Assembly: GCA_947359465.1 (NCBI GenBank)
Contig: OX375877.1
Span: 28,903,235-28,967,234 of the forward strand
DNA: 64,000 nucleotides
Source: Metellina segmentata
Taxonomy: Eukaryota; Arthropoda; Arachnida; Araneae; Tetragnathidae
Reading direction: 5' to 3'
Part shown: positions 47,809 through 61,900 of the stretch, one piece after another
Position numbering within the stretch: position 1 is the first letter of the stretch
Layout: every line of letters begins with the position of its first letter
Notes under the pieces: generated by a model
What the model was told of the DNA's origin: nothing
What the model saw: the letters and a program-made list of their open reading frames with translations, nothing else
Databases searched by the model: none
Program-made: the position numbers and the translations under genes

Positions 47809-49979
47809 GTATTTTGTAAAATTTGTTTATATAAACTGATAATCTGTTTCCTCTATCATACCTTTGCTGGTATATTTGTCCAAATATAATTCAATGTATC
47901 TACAGTTTACTCGATAATGTCTTTTGATGCCATATGCCCCAGAATGCATCGAGTTATTTCAAACATTTTCTGAACACTTGTAATTTAATGGCCCAATGCT
48001 AGAGGACACGTCTTATGGTTAACATGGTTCATAGAGAAAAGCTTAATTTTGTGTTGTGTATACCCTTTTGTTTCGTAAAACATTACTGTTTAAATGTATC
48101 AAAATTATGTGGAAACTAAAGTGCAATTTGTGTATCTCATGTCCAACAAGAGGAATTAATTTAAAGTTTTAAAAATCTGATTTAAATCAAACAAGTTTGG
48201 TGCTTTTTTTTTTTTTGTCATGATTTGTTGCATACCCTGATAACTATTTGGCAGTTTTTCGTTTGAAAATAAAATTGGGTATTTTTTATGTTGCAAGATA
48301 TGAGTATTATTTCTTTTAAGTTACCTCACCATTACATATATTATTTTAGTAAGAACTAAATCTGAAGAAAATAAAGTCTTGGCAATAATTTCGTCCTGTG
48401 AATAAGTGATTACAATAAAATCGATAGTGAACTTTTCAAAAAATGTATGTTTATTTTACAAAACTAATTACTGTTTGTTTTTTCTAATAAACTTAAACCT
48501 GAGAAATTTGAGTGGGCCCAATGTGTAATATTTTAAGAATTTGACATTTTATTAAAAATTATGGGTTTAGTTTCATTTCAATAAATATTTACCAGATAGA
48601 CTCGAGTATTTTCTATTCTTAAATGCATTACAAACTAAAAATTAATTCACATAATTGAAATTTCATGGGAAGGGTAAAAATTCAATCAAAAACATAGATC
48701 ATGTACTTATGAATGATGCTGTTTGTATAATATATAAGCTGGCACAAAGATTAGATGAGATCTAAGGATTTTTGGTCTCACTTATTTTACAGTTAAGTAC
48801 AATTTGAAATGTGTCAAAAATACATTCTAAAATTTCTAATTTTTTATTACTACCAGCTCGGCGTTGCCTGTTCTTTTTGTGGGGTTAGGTGTGACCACTG
48901 TTTGCTAACACCCCTGGTGATTGCTATGAATTCTATGCTTAATGTATAAGCTTCTATGCTCCATTTGGTTTGCTAAGCACATCAAATGGGAATTCGTAGC
49001 CTATTGGATAACAGCCATCGTGGTGTTTGCAAGTGGTGTTGGTTTGCTTCGCAAACCAAATGGAAATTTGTAACATATTGGAATGAATTCCAATTTGGTT
49101 TGTTACTAACCAACACCACGGGTAATGCTGTAATGGCCTCGTCATTGTCAAATGCAGCCAAATTCAAATTGTGAAGAGATCCAATCAGCGTGACGTCACT
49201 ATCTCTAGCGAAAATATAAATATTTAATTGAAAAATTATTTATTAAAAGAAAATAAAACGTAAAATATTTCAAAGCAACTATCTAGTGTAAAATATTTCA
49301 AATCCGTTGAAATTTTTATTTTATCTTTAACGATTGCCAAGATAGAAGAAAGCACTGTGTGTGTGATGAATGCCAGTCATAACTTCAATTATTTCTTTTG
49401 CTCCACTCAAATCCATTGCTCAGGAAATCAAAATGAATGAATCTCGAATCAAACAAAGGTCATTCTTCAATCTTTTTTTTCAATTTTTGGTGTGATCTTC
49501 AACTTAAGAGCATATTACGTGTTTTACGACTTCATTTTGTATCTGAGCAAGAAAATATATTATAGGTTTTTTAGCTACTTTTTTTAAGAATTTATCTTAC
49601 TATTTCACATGTGCAACTGTGAAATAGTAGTGTATGACTGGTAGCTCTGTAAGCATTCATTTCAAAAGCTCAATAAAATTGACATGTGAGAACAAAGGAA
49701 CGAAAATTAAAATGTTATGCAAAAGTGTTTTAAATAATCCATTCCTAATAATAATTTCCTCTTGAATCACTGCAAAAAAAAAACACGCCATGAAGAGTGA
49801 CTTATTTTATTTTCAATAATTAAAAAGTACAATCAAAACCTTTTTCTGCTAGCAAAGCATATTCCAATTTTTTACATTATTCACTGGTTTTTGTTTGCTC
49901 CCTCAAAAAAATAAGATACATATATATAAGGTATGTCATAGTATAAAATCCTCTCAAGTTCCCAAACAATTGCCTTTTA
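47809..49979. other. Convergent intergenic region between DCAF17 and p62
   Basis: AT-rich and without a gene. It must hold the p62 3' UTR (minus strand). A minus-strand AATAAA lies at 49,806-49,811, and another overlaps the p62 stop. 48,850-49,170 holds a repeat with the hairpin GGTTTGCTTCGCAAACC, also seen at about 11,093-11,110 as GGTTTGCGAAGCAAACC. Confidence 0.5.
48950..49125. repeat. Hairpin-rich repeat
   Basis: GTGGTGTTGGTTTGC and CCAACACCAC are inverted around TTCGCAAACCAAATGGAAATT and GAATTCCAATTTGGTTTG, forming nested stem-loops. The core GGTTTGC-NN-GCAAACC plus AAAT recurs at 11,093-11,115 next to ATTACGTAGCAATTTCC. Confidence 0.55.
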
Positions 49980-52900
49980 TTAGTGACGCATTGACGGGTA
50001 GAGAGCTTCAAGGGCATCATTAATATTGCCCTGCTTCGATATCAAGAGCCTTTCCAACCAACCTCCTTCATTAGTGAACCCCATTGCTCGCATTGTTGTA
50101 ACAGCAGATATTATTGCAGGATCTGTAAAAAGGAAAGATTTGAATTAACATATGGAATAAAGTTAATATTTAAAAGAATGCAACAATGTCTTTTAAATAT
50201 ACAAGATTAGACATTAAACTGAAAGCAGATTTGTGATTAAACAGATGGAAACCTTAATCAAATTAACAAAAAATACAAAATAATGAATTATAAAGATTAA
50301 AATCTCAAAAATATCATCAATGGCCACTTTAGTGGAGCAAGACGTCCATCAGGAATGGTAGGGGATATCTAGCTTTATCGAAATGGCCACTGTTGAGTAG
50401 TTATTTTGAAGTCATGCATTTTTTATTCAGCAGATTTTCCTTTGACCACAGACAGTATTTTCAAATGACTTTCTGCGAGTTCTGGTGAATCTTAAGAATT
50501 TCTTTGCTAGCTCATAATGAACAATACACTGTTGTGTTTATATAAAATTATGAGAAACTCCAATGCAAGCAAAACAGTAACACACAAATATATTTCCTGA
50601 TCAAAATTTGAAAAATTTAATGCAGGTACATGGTTCCCACACCTTTATCCAAAAAAAATTCAAGGACTTTTAAGGACTTTTCAAAACCAAAAAAATATTT
50701 TTCAAGGACCTAAAATTTTTTATAACGACCTAAAACAAGGCATACACAAAGATTGTCAACTAAAAAGAAAATTATAAGAAAAAAAAATCATTTTTTTATA
50801 CAACTGATAGTCCAAAAAAGAAAGGTTATTGTAAATTTTGGGAACAATTGAGATTTTCTTTTTTCACAGAACATGATTTTTTTTTTGCAGAGTGGGCTTC
50901 TTGTTTCAATGCTAACTTTCAGGCTACTTGCACACATATCGATAAAATATCGTACGATAATTTCTTTTGGTGGCACGAAGAAGAGTATGAGAAGCGGCGG
51001 TCTTAATGGAGACCAGAGGTGTTAACTTAGATGGATAGCCATACTGTAGAGATCTAGACCTAGCATCTATATATATAAAACACTAACGTACGTGGACCCG
51101 AAATCGACGTTATTTGTGTATCGTCGAATGGCAACAATCAACGTAAATAAAATAACCCAGATATTGTGAATTCTTGCTCTTTTCAAATAGCCGAGGTCAA
51201 TTTCTATGCAAAATAAGGAATTAAATTGTAATTATGTTTGAACTGACTTTTTATTTCTTTCTTTGATGTAAAAGTAATTTAAACGTTATTGTTTACTTTT
51301 TTAATTTGATTTAGAATCTATATATATAAAACACTAACGTACGTGGACCCGAAATCGACGTTATTTGTGTATCGTCGAATGGCAACAATCAACGTAAATA
51401 AAATAACCCAGATATTGTGAATTCTTGCTCTTTTCAAATAGCCGAGGTCAATTTCTATGCAAAATAAGGAATTAAATTGTATTTATGTTTGAACTGACTT
51501 TTTATTTCTTTCTTTGATGTAAAAGTAATTTAAACGTTATTGTTTACTTTTTTAATTTGATTTAGAATTCCGTGTCTGGGTATTGAGTTGACTGCGAGAT
51601 ATTGCGGACGTATTTGAGGATTCCCAAGTATTATAAATATGTGTTCTTTTTGTTAATAAATCATTATTGTCTTTGTCAATATCGTTGAAAAGTCTTTTGT
51701 CGCATTATTCTATTTCACAATATATTCAGGAAGTCGAAATTCAAAACGTTTAAATAGATACTTACGTGTTTTTTTTTCTTCAGAATTTTGCATTTTTTCA
51801 AGGATTGGAATTTTATCTTTGTTTGCATTATGTGTTCCGGTATATTACCTATTGCAGAAATATTATTTAGAAGTTAGATTTTAATGATATGTCTATTTCC
51901 TGCAAAATATCACTAGACATGGGTAATTTTGTAGCGGTATATGTATATTTCGACCAACTTTCCTTAAATATTTGATTGAATACGCAATGATTTGAAGAAT
52001 TGTTTCATAAACATAAATAAATTATACAAATCAATACATGTTTAATTACGGTGTGTAAAAAAGTTTAAAAAAAGCACTATTACACACCGCTGAGCGCTAG
52101 CCGGCGCAGCCCGGCTAGTTATAAGTATATCACATAGCGTGAAACACCGGTTTCATTCAGAATGAGGCTCAAATGGCACACATGCTGTGGAGGAAACTAG
52201 TCTGGACAATTTCCAATGCAAGACGAAATTACACAATTATGTACTTGTTAAAAAAATCAAGTATTTTCAAGGACTTTTCACCAAGTTCCGTAATTTTCAA
52301 GGACTTTCAAGGGCCCCTAGTTAGGAAAAAAAAAATTCAAGGACTTTTCAAGGACCGTGGGAACCCTGAGGTAGGCAGTAGTCTTTCCCTTATGTTGTAC
52401 ATGCAATTGGAAAGCTCATTATAATAAACCAAAAATACATTCATATCAGATGCCATGCAACCACTATTGTACTGCAAATTTGGTGTTACATATGCAGTTA
52501 TGTGATCAAAATTAAACATTAAAGCATGATCATACACAATACAACTTCACATAAAAATGGCACAGCTTATCCATTTACAGACCGTGCATTAAATCCAATT
52601 CAATCCTTCACAGTAAAAAAGGAAATATGCTTTAAGTAATTTCCAAGCCCCGGTAAAAACAATATAGCACTATTTGGAAAGACTTGTGATTTTAAGAGGG
52701 TTAAAAAAAAGATCCAGGTTTGTAGTGCAATTTTTTTTACCTGAAGTCTGTATGTAGTCTTTGCTCCGTTCTTGATCAGCTTCAACTTCCATCAAGTCTG
52801 GATACTCAACCACTCTCTCAGGGGCATTAGCTACTACAGCATTGCATTCCATCCTACTGGCATCACCACCATCCAACAAAGTCCAACCTTCAGTGCATGA

Positions 52901-55900
52901 TGCTGCAGGTTCCTAAAATCCAAAAGAGAGGGCAATATACGTTAATAATTTGGAAACCTTTAACTGCTTCACTAAACCAAGTTTTATACTTTCATACATT
53001 CCGCAAAAAAAAACTTAAATAAAACTTAACCTCAGATCAGATATAAGTTTAGTTGGAAATGATCAGCCCTAAAAAGGAAGATTAAACTTTAATCTAAAAA
53101 TTTTGTTGAAGAATTCGAACATAATTCCAGATTTTGTTTCACACAAATTTGAATTAGTATCACAAATAATTATATATTACTATGGGAATGATTTTTTTTT
53201 TATTACATTAAATTATAACTATAAAAAAGATTGTTCTGAGCTATCAAGAAAACTCAATTTTCACTGAAAATATTAATACAATATAACTCTTTTTATTAAG
53301 ATTTTCTTAAGGTATTCAATTAGTTACCAAAGTCCCAGCCTAAGCCATTCCTTTCTCAATGTATTTTCAACTAGTTACCATCGTCCCACCCTAAGCCATT
53401 CAGTGTATCGCCACGTAATTTTGAACCAAGGTCAGGTGACAAGGCAACATTTCAGCTGGCATCCCACTCTCCAAACTTCCACACCAACCCAACGTGAGGA
53501 CTTTTGGCCACAACAGATTTAAAGTGCACCAGCTGCCTCTACACCATACGCTTACAAACATCCATACCCTGATTCGAACCAGGAACCTTCCGATCTAGAG
53601 GCTAACACCTTAACCACCATACCAGTTGGTCGGCCTTTTCTTGAGGTATATAAACCTTGATTACTTCTCAAAGAATTGTGTTTTCACAATAAACCTTCAT
53701 TGTGTAACAGCTAATCTATATAATATGAAGCTTTGCAATAGGTAAATTAAAAAAACAGTTTCAACTCATTTACAAACGATATAAACATTACAAGGCAGCT
53801 TAAACTAGTATATCTGCAATGTCTTAATCAGGATCTGAAAAAATGGAAGCTAAATGTTTGTCTTTCATTGCCGGATATCAGTGATATTGTTTTCATAACC
53901 AATCAACCTCACAAAAGTAAAAATTATTAATTTTCTTATAAAAGATATGCATTTAATTCAATTATTACTTTGAAACACATTTAATTTAAAATACAATGCA
54001 AAATTTAAATGATTTTCTTACTTCAACTGCATGTGGAGATGTTCCATCATCTGTGTCTATAAGAATTTCATCTTCATTCTCATTGGCAACTGCACTTGCA
54101 GATGATTTATCATTGTCTGAAACACCATCTACATGTTCATTGGTAGCGTGAGGGGGGATTACTTCTGGTACTTCGTTGGATGCACTAGTGCTTGGTTCTT
54201 CAACAGTGGGTGATTTTGTAACCTGAGTTGGTACATTGCTTGCAGAAGATGCAGTTTTGTTAATATTTTCTTGACTTCTGAATTCTGGCTTATAAACACT
54301 GTGATCCACAGCTTCAATGGTACCTAATTATGGTGAAAAGGTCTGCAATCAGTACATTGTTTAAAATATAACTTCCACAAATTTTGAGAGCCAATAATTA
54401 TTACTAAAACATGAAAGATTTTAAAACAATTCGTGAAACTAGATCTACAACAATTTTCACTTGGTATGGATTTTTATCAGGGTGTCAAGATTTAAATCAC
54501 TTGATTTAAATCAACAATTAAAATCATGATTTTAATCAAATGATTTTTTTTTTAAATCGCTGATTTAAATCACAACTAATCTTACATTTTTATAACTAAG
54601 TAAATACACCATAGAAAAATGACAGAAGTGGTCAAATGCTTTAATTTTCTGCACTCATGGGGATTTCAGCACTAATGGCTACACTAAGCTCAGAGGGAAC
54701 TGGGTCAATTACTGCATATGATAAAAGATTGCAACAGCCAGTTGTAAATTATTAGAATATACTATATAGTGGAAACAGTAATGTAAACACACATGACATA
54801 AATCTAAATGCCAAGAAGAGTAATGTATAAACATTTCTGATTAACAGCACTCATAATATAAACACTTGAAGGAAGTATACAACAGTTTGATTCAAAATTA
54901 TAAACGAAAGAGGTGACTGATTTTATTAGCTAAAAAAAAAACACAAGTGGGAAGTAAAGTTTTTGAGGCATTTGTTAGTTAGCTCCCAAAGTGTGTGCGT
55001 AGAGAGATGAGAGGTGCTGCAAAGCGCCTGTAACCTCCAATCTAAGCTATTTCTAAGCACACAAAAAAAAGGGTTAAGGTCACTTATCAAAAAACAGTTC
55101 ACTCCCCCACCAAGAGCATGATGAAGGTAATTTTATTTGTTTTATTTATATTTTCACCGACCTATGTTTTCTTATTAAGTAAAATTAAAGTGTTTGTGTG
55201 TGAATTTTAAATACTAGTTGTATTAATTATGTTTATGTTCTTAATTCTCTAATTTCCTTTTCAAAGTGCTACAAATATGAAATGTGTATATATGTAATAA
55301 TATACCACAGATAAATATTACATGATGACGAGGGGGTGCTGTGAGAAAATTATAATTCTCTTAAGGGTGCCACCACATGGATAAGTTTGGGAACCTCTGT
55401 GTTTGCTTATTCTTGTAGTTAGCAATAGAGATTAAAAGAGTAGAAATATACATTTTCACACACAGCCATTAAAATGTCAGCAGGAAAAAAGAAAGATCCA
55501 ATATGAATTAAAACTACTTGAAAATCCAATTATTATTGCTGCTCTGCAGGTTTTTTTTTATCAAAATTTATTTTAGTCTGATTATTTCTGAGTTCTATTT
55601 TACTTATCAGACTATAGTTTAGGTCTGTCACTTAATATTGCTGATAAATTTAACATGATGATGTAATTTTCTCAAGAAAAACTAAGTGGTATGTCAACTT
55701 GTGTTTTAAAGTTAAAAAAATGTTAAGTAAATATTGATTTACCATGTCACAAATTCTGACTGTTTACTTAAAATGAATATTAGTTCACATGTCATGTCAC
55801 AAACTCAATTTTCTATTTAACAAATTTATATATATTTATTATATAAACAGTGTTTAGGGCCTGAAGAAATTTAAATAGAAAAATCTTATTTAAATCAAAA

Positions 55901-58900
55901 TAATCCGATTTAAATCAAATAAATCCGATTAATTGATTTTTTGAAAAAAAAACATGATTTTTTTTACACCCTGATTTTTAATATTTGAAAATTAATTTAC
56001 ACTTAAATTAGTAAAGCTGAGATAATACAGAACAAAAACATGATTTTTTTTTTAGGTACAGTTCTTGCCTTCAGGTGACAATTTGGTGTCAACAATAATG
56101 TAGAAATACACTATGACATTGCCAATTTTTATTTTTTTAACCAATGAAAAAAAATTTACGAAATTTAATTAAAAATTACAACCTATTGCAGCGAGCACTA
56201 TGAAAATATAGATTAAAAAAGAGCATTTTCAGCTTTCTGAACTAATAAAAATAAAATGAATGAACATTTTCACACAGATTACATTTTAATCTATAGCAGC
56301 TTGCAGTGATTTTTTGAAAAGTGCCTCCACTTTTAACAGGCTTGTTGGAGAGAAATTGTGTTTCATACTTTATAAAAGTCTTTCATATTTCGAGTGAACT
56401 AAAGTGAAGCAAATTATCGTTTCAGTTCGCACATCGTAGTTCCATCATCATTGCTCATTTTTGCGAGTGCAACCATTACTTCCTTGTCTGCTCATATTTA
56501 CTTTTGATTTGTGACCTTGTAATTTGTATGTGCTGATGTTCAAAATATAAAAACCTTCCGACTATGTCAGCTTCAAGCTTATTTAAAAATAGAGCAAATA
56601 ATTAAAATTTCATCTAACTAAATTAATGTGGTTGAAATTTGCAGTACTTGTAATTCTATAGTGAGGCAAACTAAAATGTTCTTTTTTTCTAAATGCAGAA
56701 ATATATTTTGGTTATTACTGCTTCTTAATAGCTTCATTAAATTATGTCCCTTACTGAGAATTTTTAAGCATGAGATGAAAATAAAACAAACCTTGAACAG
56801 CTTTTAAGACTTGGTTTAATCCTTCGTGTAACAATTTTGGAGCATCAACAAAATCATTCTGAAGACAATTCATGAAGACCTGTGGCAATTTTGCAAAATC
56901 AGCTAATGGAATTTGCTGAGCTGGATTGGGTGAACTTTTTTCCTTTGCTTGTTGTGAAGTGGATGAGCTAGGAGTACTGTCCGCAGAATTGCTTGATGCA
57001 CTTTTTGGCACAGTATTATTATTATCTTTTGCTTGGGAATCGGCATTCAACGGACATTGGGAAAAGACATTAAACCCAGTAGAAGAATTATCTGCATTTG
57101 GAGCCGGCTCACTTCCATCCTCAAAATACGTAAAGAAATTACTTGGGCAACGGCTAAACATGGATTTCCACAATTTGCGAGCTCCCATAAACACCCATTC
57201 TCGTGGAATCTAAGGAAAATTAAATGACATGTGAACACACTGAAATTATTATGCCAGCTCATAGATAAGATGTGCTAATGAATGCAAAGTAAAGCTTTAA
57301 TGGAAAAACTGCTGCTTTGATTTAAAAAGCTAATGCACAAGAGTAATGTAGAAATACACTGCATGACATTGTGAGAAACTTCCCATTTTGTCATCAGAAT
57401 GTAAAATATATTCTCATTGGTTAGTATTTGGCGCCAGCTGCTGTTCTTTCTCCATGCGCTTTAGAACAACTTGAGAAGAACAGGTGAAATAGAGCATCCT
57501 CTGCAGATGGTGTTCATCCAGATAATCTGATTGTTTTTTTACTTTTACCATTGGGTTATTTTTGGACTGCAGAGACGACGGTTAGAGAAAGAGGGAGAAG
57601 CAGTGGGTGAGGCTTGTTCACCAGGCTGAACTGTGATATCCATACTTTTTTTGTATTAGTGTAATGATGTTAATGCAATGATGTAAAAACTGTATGTTTT
57701 TCTTAATGTCCTTGGAGTAATAAGAACTAAAATATTTTAGCTGTTGGTTGTCTTCTCCTTGTGTATGATTCGTACTGTTTTCATGCTACCTTTTGGGGGC
57801 AGCGACGACACCGCCACTGATTATTTTTGTCCCACCTGATGCACATTTGAAGCAATAAAAAAAAAGATTACCCTAATTCCAAAAAAGCATTTTATTACTC
57901 CTCATGTAGAGTGCATGTCTACACAGATACGTAGTATCAAGCAAAACTACACTCTATTTCTCTAATGGCTGAGGTTGCCGTTTTATACTGCTCCCTGATT
58001 GTTGTGCAATGTATTACTCTGCTTCATACATTGTATCTATTGTGTACAAGCTTTAATGTCGTAATCAAGTGCTTGTCAAGTGTTCATATTGTTGTATGCC
58101 CAATAATTAATTTCAGCAAAACCATTCAAAATTCGGAGCACAAATTTTTTGATAATCACAAACTAGCAATCCAATTTCACTTTGTGTAAAACACAATCCT
58201 TATTATGTTTAATCAATCAGTAGTTAAATATGCAAGACTAGAGGTAGTAAATGGAAGTTTCATTTAGTCATATACAACTTTAAATGTTATTTAATTCATG
58301 GAATTATTAGTTATTTATCAGTTTTAATTCAAATGTATCCTCTGTGGAAGCAGAATACATTTCATTTACTGATTTTGCTAAGGAATTTTATTGAATCAAA
58401 GCTGCCTAGAACCAGCAATTTAAATCAATGTGCTTTTTTTATAGATGGTAAAATAAGTATTTTATTTCAATGAAATTTTAAATTTTTGACAAGCGAGCTC
58501 ACAAAATTTATGGAATACTTATATCATTAATTTTTAGCATTACTTTTATTATAAGCCATCAAAAATTAGTTTTTTTAAGTCATGTTGCTAGCAATGATTT
58601 ACAATGCAAGAGTGCATAACCTTGATGAACCTATTTAAAGTAAAACACTATATATTGTTAGAACGAATAAATGCTTAATAGCTTCTGAATTTGACCTCTA
58701 AACAAACAAAAAAATTCAGGTAAGTTTGGCATAAAAAATTACGACTATTTAAAAACTCAATCAAAACTAAATTTACAGATACAAAATGACTAACAATTAT
58801 TCAAATCCTTTTGCAATTTAAAGGAAATTTCAATACCTCAGTATCCAGATAATTTTGCGACAGAAGCATTAACCGAACCATCTATTTTCCGCTGGGTGTT

Positions 58901-61900
58901 TGGAGAATTGAACTTAACTCCATGTGAAACAAATAGTGCTTAAAAAAGAGTTTTATCTACTCCATCTGTAGGTTTCATTTATAGAGGCAAAATACGACTC
59001 ACAATCTCTTATTTCAAACCCTTTTGCAAGTGGGAGAAAATTTCAGATTCTAAACATTCAGTGATAAAAGCGTTTACTGAAGCACCACCATCTTTCCTCT
59101 GGGTTGTTTGGAGGATTAAACCTAACTTAGTGCGTAACAAAGAGAATTTTATCAAGATATTCCCTTACATAAGTAGGATTTAACTAGATATTTACTTACA
59201 TATGTAGGTTTCACAAATTTAATCATGTCGTGGTTTGGATGTTGATCAGCTGCATCACAAGAAGAGCATAGATCATAATTTTTACACTGCAAGCATTTAT
59301 AACGAAATCCAACAATTTTCTTATCGCATCCATCACACACTACAAAAGGATGGATATCTTTGGATGCATGACACTTGGGCATGTTAGTAGTGCCCTCAAA
59401 TTTATCCTTCTTCAATGAAATATATAGCCGAAGTAATCCATCCTCGGCATTAGCTAATGCCTGAGCCAGTTCATCATTGCTAGACATAAGAATGTAGTCA
59501 TTCTCGGGATCTGAAATATAAACAAAACTTTATATTCTCTCAACTTATTAAATATAGGGTGATTCATAAGTACATATAGTTTCCAGATGCTGTAAAATAG
59601 GAACAGTTTAAGACAGTCCCCAAATGTGAACTGATAGCTAGGTATACTCATTAAGTTTGTGTCACCCTCCCGAACGAAATGACGTAGGCGATAGTGGGTG
59701 TGTCATGTGACTAGTCAATGGAAATAGCTGTGTCTGCAGTGGAGAAGTCTTGTAATCTTGAATTGAGCAAAACGGAATCTGCCACCGTTGTGTAACGGTA
59801 TTTTCGATCACGATTTGGAAAAGAACCTCCAACCAGAAAATTCATTTACAATTGGTTTAAAAAATTTGAAACTCGGGCTGTTTGAGCAAAGTTTTGAAGC
59901 CAGGACATCCGAGTGTGTATCAACAGATGTTGTCAAAAACTTTATTCTCCAATTGCATGGTGAACCACTCCACTGGTCAGGTGACATGCAAAATTGCTTT
60001 TATTAACATCTTCACCGATGGATTGGACGAAGCGCCGACTACAGCATGCCACTAACCCAATGGTCACCCTCTCCAGATGCCGATTTAACACCATGTGACT
60101 TTTCTTTGGGGCTACATAAAAGGATAACGATATTTAACCCTCCTCTTCCTGTTGATCTAGCGGAATTGAAACAGCATATCGCAACCACTATCACCACACT
60201 TTCTCCAGATACCCTAACACGCGTCTACAGGGTTCATACAGAATTTTGAATAAAAAAATTAAGGAGTATTTAATGAGTTGTCTCAAAATTTTTAAGGAGT
60301 CATAGAATATAAAAATTAAGGAGTATATAAGGAGTATTTAACGAGTTCTATCGAAATTTTTAAGGACTCTTAGAAAGTCAAGTGCGAAAAATAAAAATGT
60401 TTCAACACTTTAAGAACTTAGTTCCACTTAATACTACATTACTAATTACTCAAAACAATAAAATTATACTTTGATATTTCAACTCAACACAAGTTCCTTT
60501 TCCCCCCTGTTTGCTGGAGCTGTTTTATCTAGGATCCTGCTGTAAACAGTTCTTATACAGTGAAATCTCAGTAATACGTTTCTCAGTTTAAAGTAATTTC
60601 TCTCAAATCCCAGTTAAAACTCACAATAATAGAAATCCAAGCATATTTCTTTTCAATTTTCAGTATTTTTCAAAATAAAATATCAATTAAATATTTTTAG
60701 GATGAAGTTATACACTACAAAGTTCCAAATCCGGAATTGTCCAAAATCCGGTCGTTTTGCGAACCGGCGTTTTTTTGTTTTTCACACTTTTTTTACATTG
60801 TTCTGACAATTTGTTAAACCTGGACCTAATTGATGAAATAACGCAAAATAACGGACATGTTCAAAGAAACTACCACACATAAAAATTAGAAGATTTGCAA
60901 GTAAAATTTGTTGCATTTTTTCAAAAAGTTTTTTGTTCTTTTTGAAAATTATTCTTATTTATATATTTGTTATTTTATTATTGCAAACCCAAAATTAGCG
61001 GGTTTGGTTTTGTTTAAGGTTTTTTGTTGACAAAAAAGGCAAATAGTCTGAAATCCAGTGCAAAATCTGGAAAAGTCCGAAATCTAAAAATGTCCAAAAT
61101 TCGGAAAAATCCAAAAAATTTAAAAATAAAAAATCCAAAAGTTTGAAATCCAGAAAAGTCCAAAATCCAGAGTTCAAAATCCAGAAAAGTTCAAAATTCG
61201 GAAAAGTTTGAAATCCGGAAAAGTTCAAAACCCGGAAAAGTTCAAAACCTGGAAAAGTTCGAAATCCGGAAAAGTTCAAAATCCAAAAAAATTCAAAATT
61301 TTAAAAAGTTCAAAATTCAAAAAAGTTCAAAATTCAAAAAAGTTTAAAATTAAAAAAAGTTTGAAATTCGAAAAAGTTTGAAATGCGGATGAGTTTGAAA
61401 TGCGGAAAAATTCGAAATACGGGACTTAACGAGATTTTCTACTGTATTCTACAAGTAAATACAAACGACAGATTTCAGATAGAAATGAATGAAATCCGCA
61501 ATTATTTTTGTTATAAATGAATAGATAAATTATTTTTTAACTTCAAATATTCAAGTATGAAATAATCCACTTCGATTATAACAGATTACGATTTTCAATA
61601 CATTCTCAATGCTATTCTTGTATGAAGATTTAATGTTGAATTAAATTCAAAATAAATCAAATGCGATAATTTTTTGTCTACTTAATAAGTAAACTATCGC
61701 TTTCGATAAAGAAATTCAAGAATTTGTAATAATCAACTTCGATGATAACAGATGGCGATTTTCAATACGTTCGCAACGCTCCTTCAATATTTAACGATCA
61801 CTGTTTACTATCTGTCAGCGACTGACATTCTAGAAGGGGGTCCTCCTTTTGTTCGACCCTATTGACCGTCAGTCGTAAATGCCACTCAAAGCTCTATCCC

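Larger units (their letters stand above)
50629..52368. mobile_element. CAGGGTTCCCAC-type element with perfect 5-bp target duplication (p62 intron 5)
   Basis: The left end CATGGTTCCCACACC and right end GGACCGTGGGAACCCTG are inverted repeats. AGGTA flanks it at 50,624-50,628 and 52,369-52,373. Subterminal words TTCAAGGACTTTTCAAGGAC repeat near both ends. The TIR style is hAT-like, but the 5-bp duplication differs from the usual 8 bp. A Helitron-like element (51,066-52,118) is nested inside. No transposase. Confidence 0.8.

Noticed and set aside
53590..53640. tRNA gene on the minus strand
   Set aside because: The tRNA-like head is continuous with a SINE body found in five other copies.
56926..57213. 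Plus-strand 95-codon frame opposite p62 exon 3
   Set aside because: Antisense shadow of a confirmed p62 exon; no domain.
57965..58189. Small hydrophobic plus-strand frame in p62 intron 2
   Set aside because: No conservation cue or splice/poly(A) context. Its Leu/Val/Cys content is common in chance frames here.
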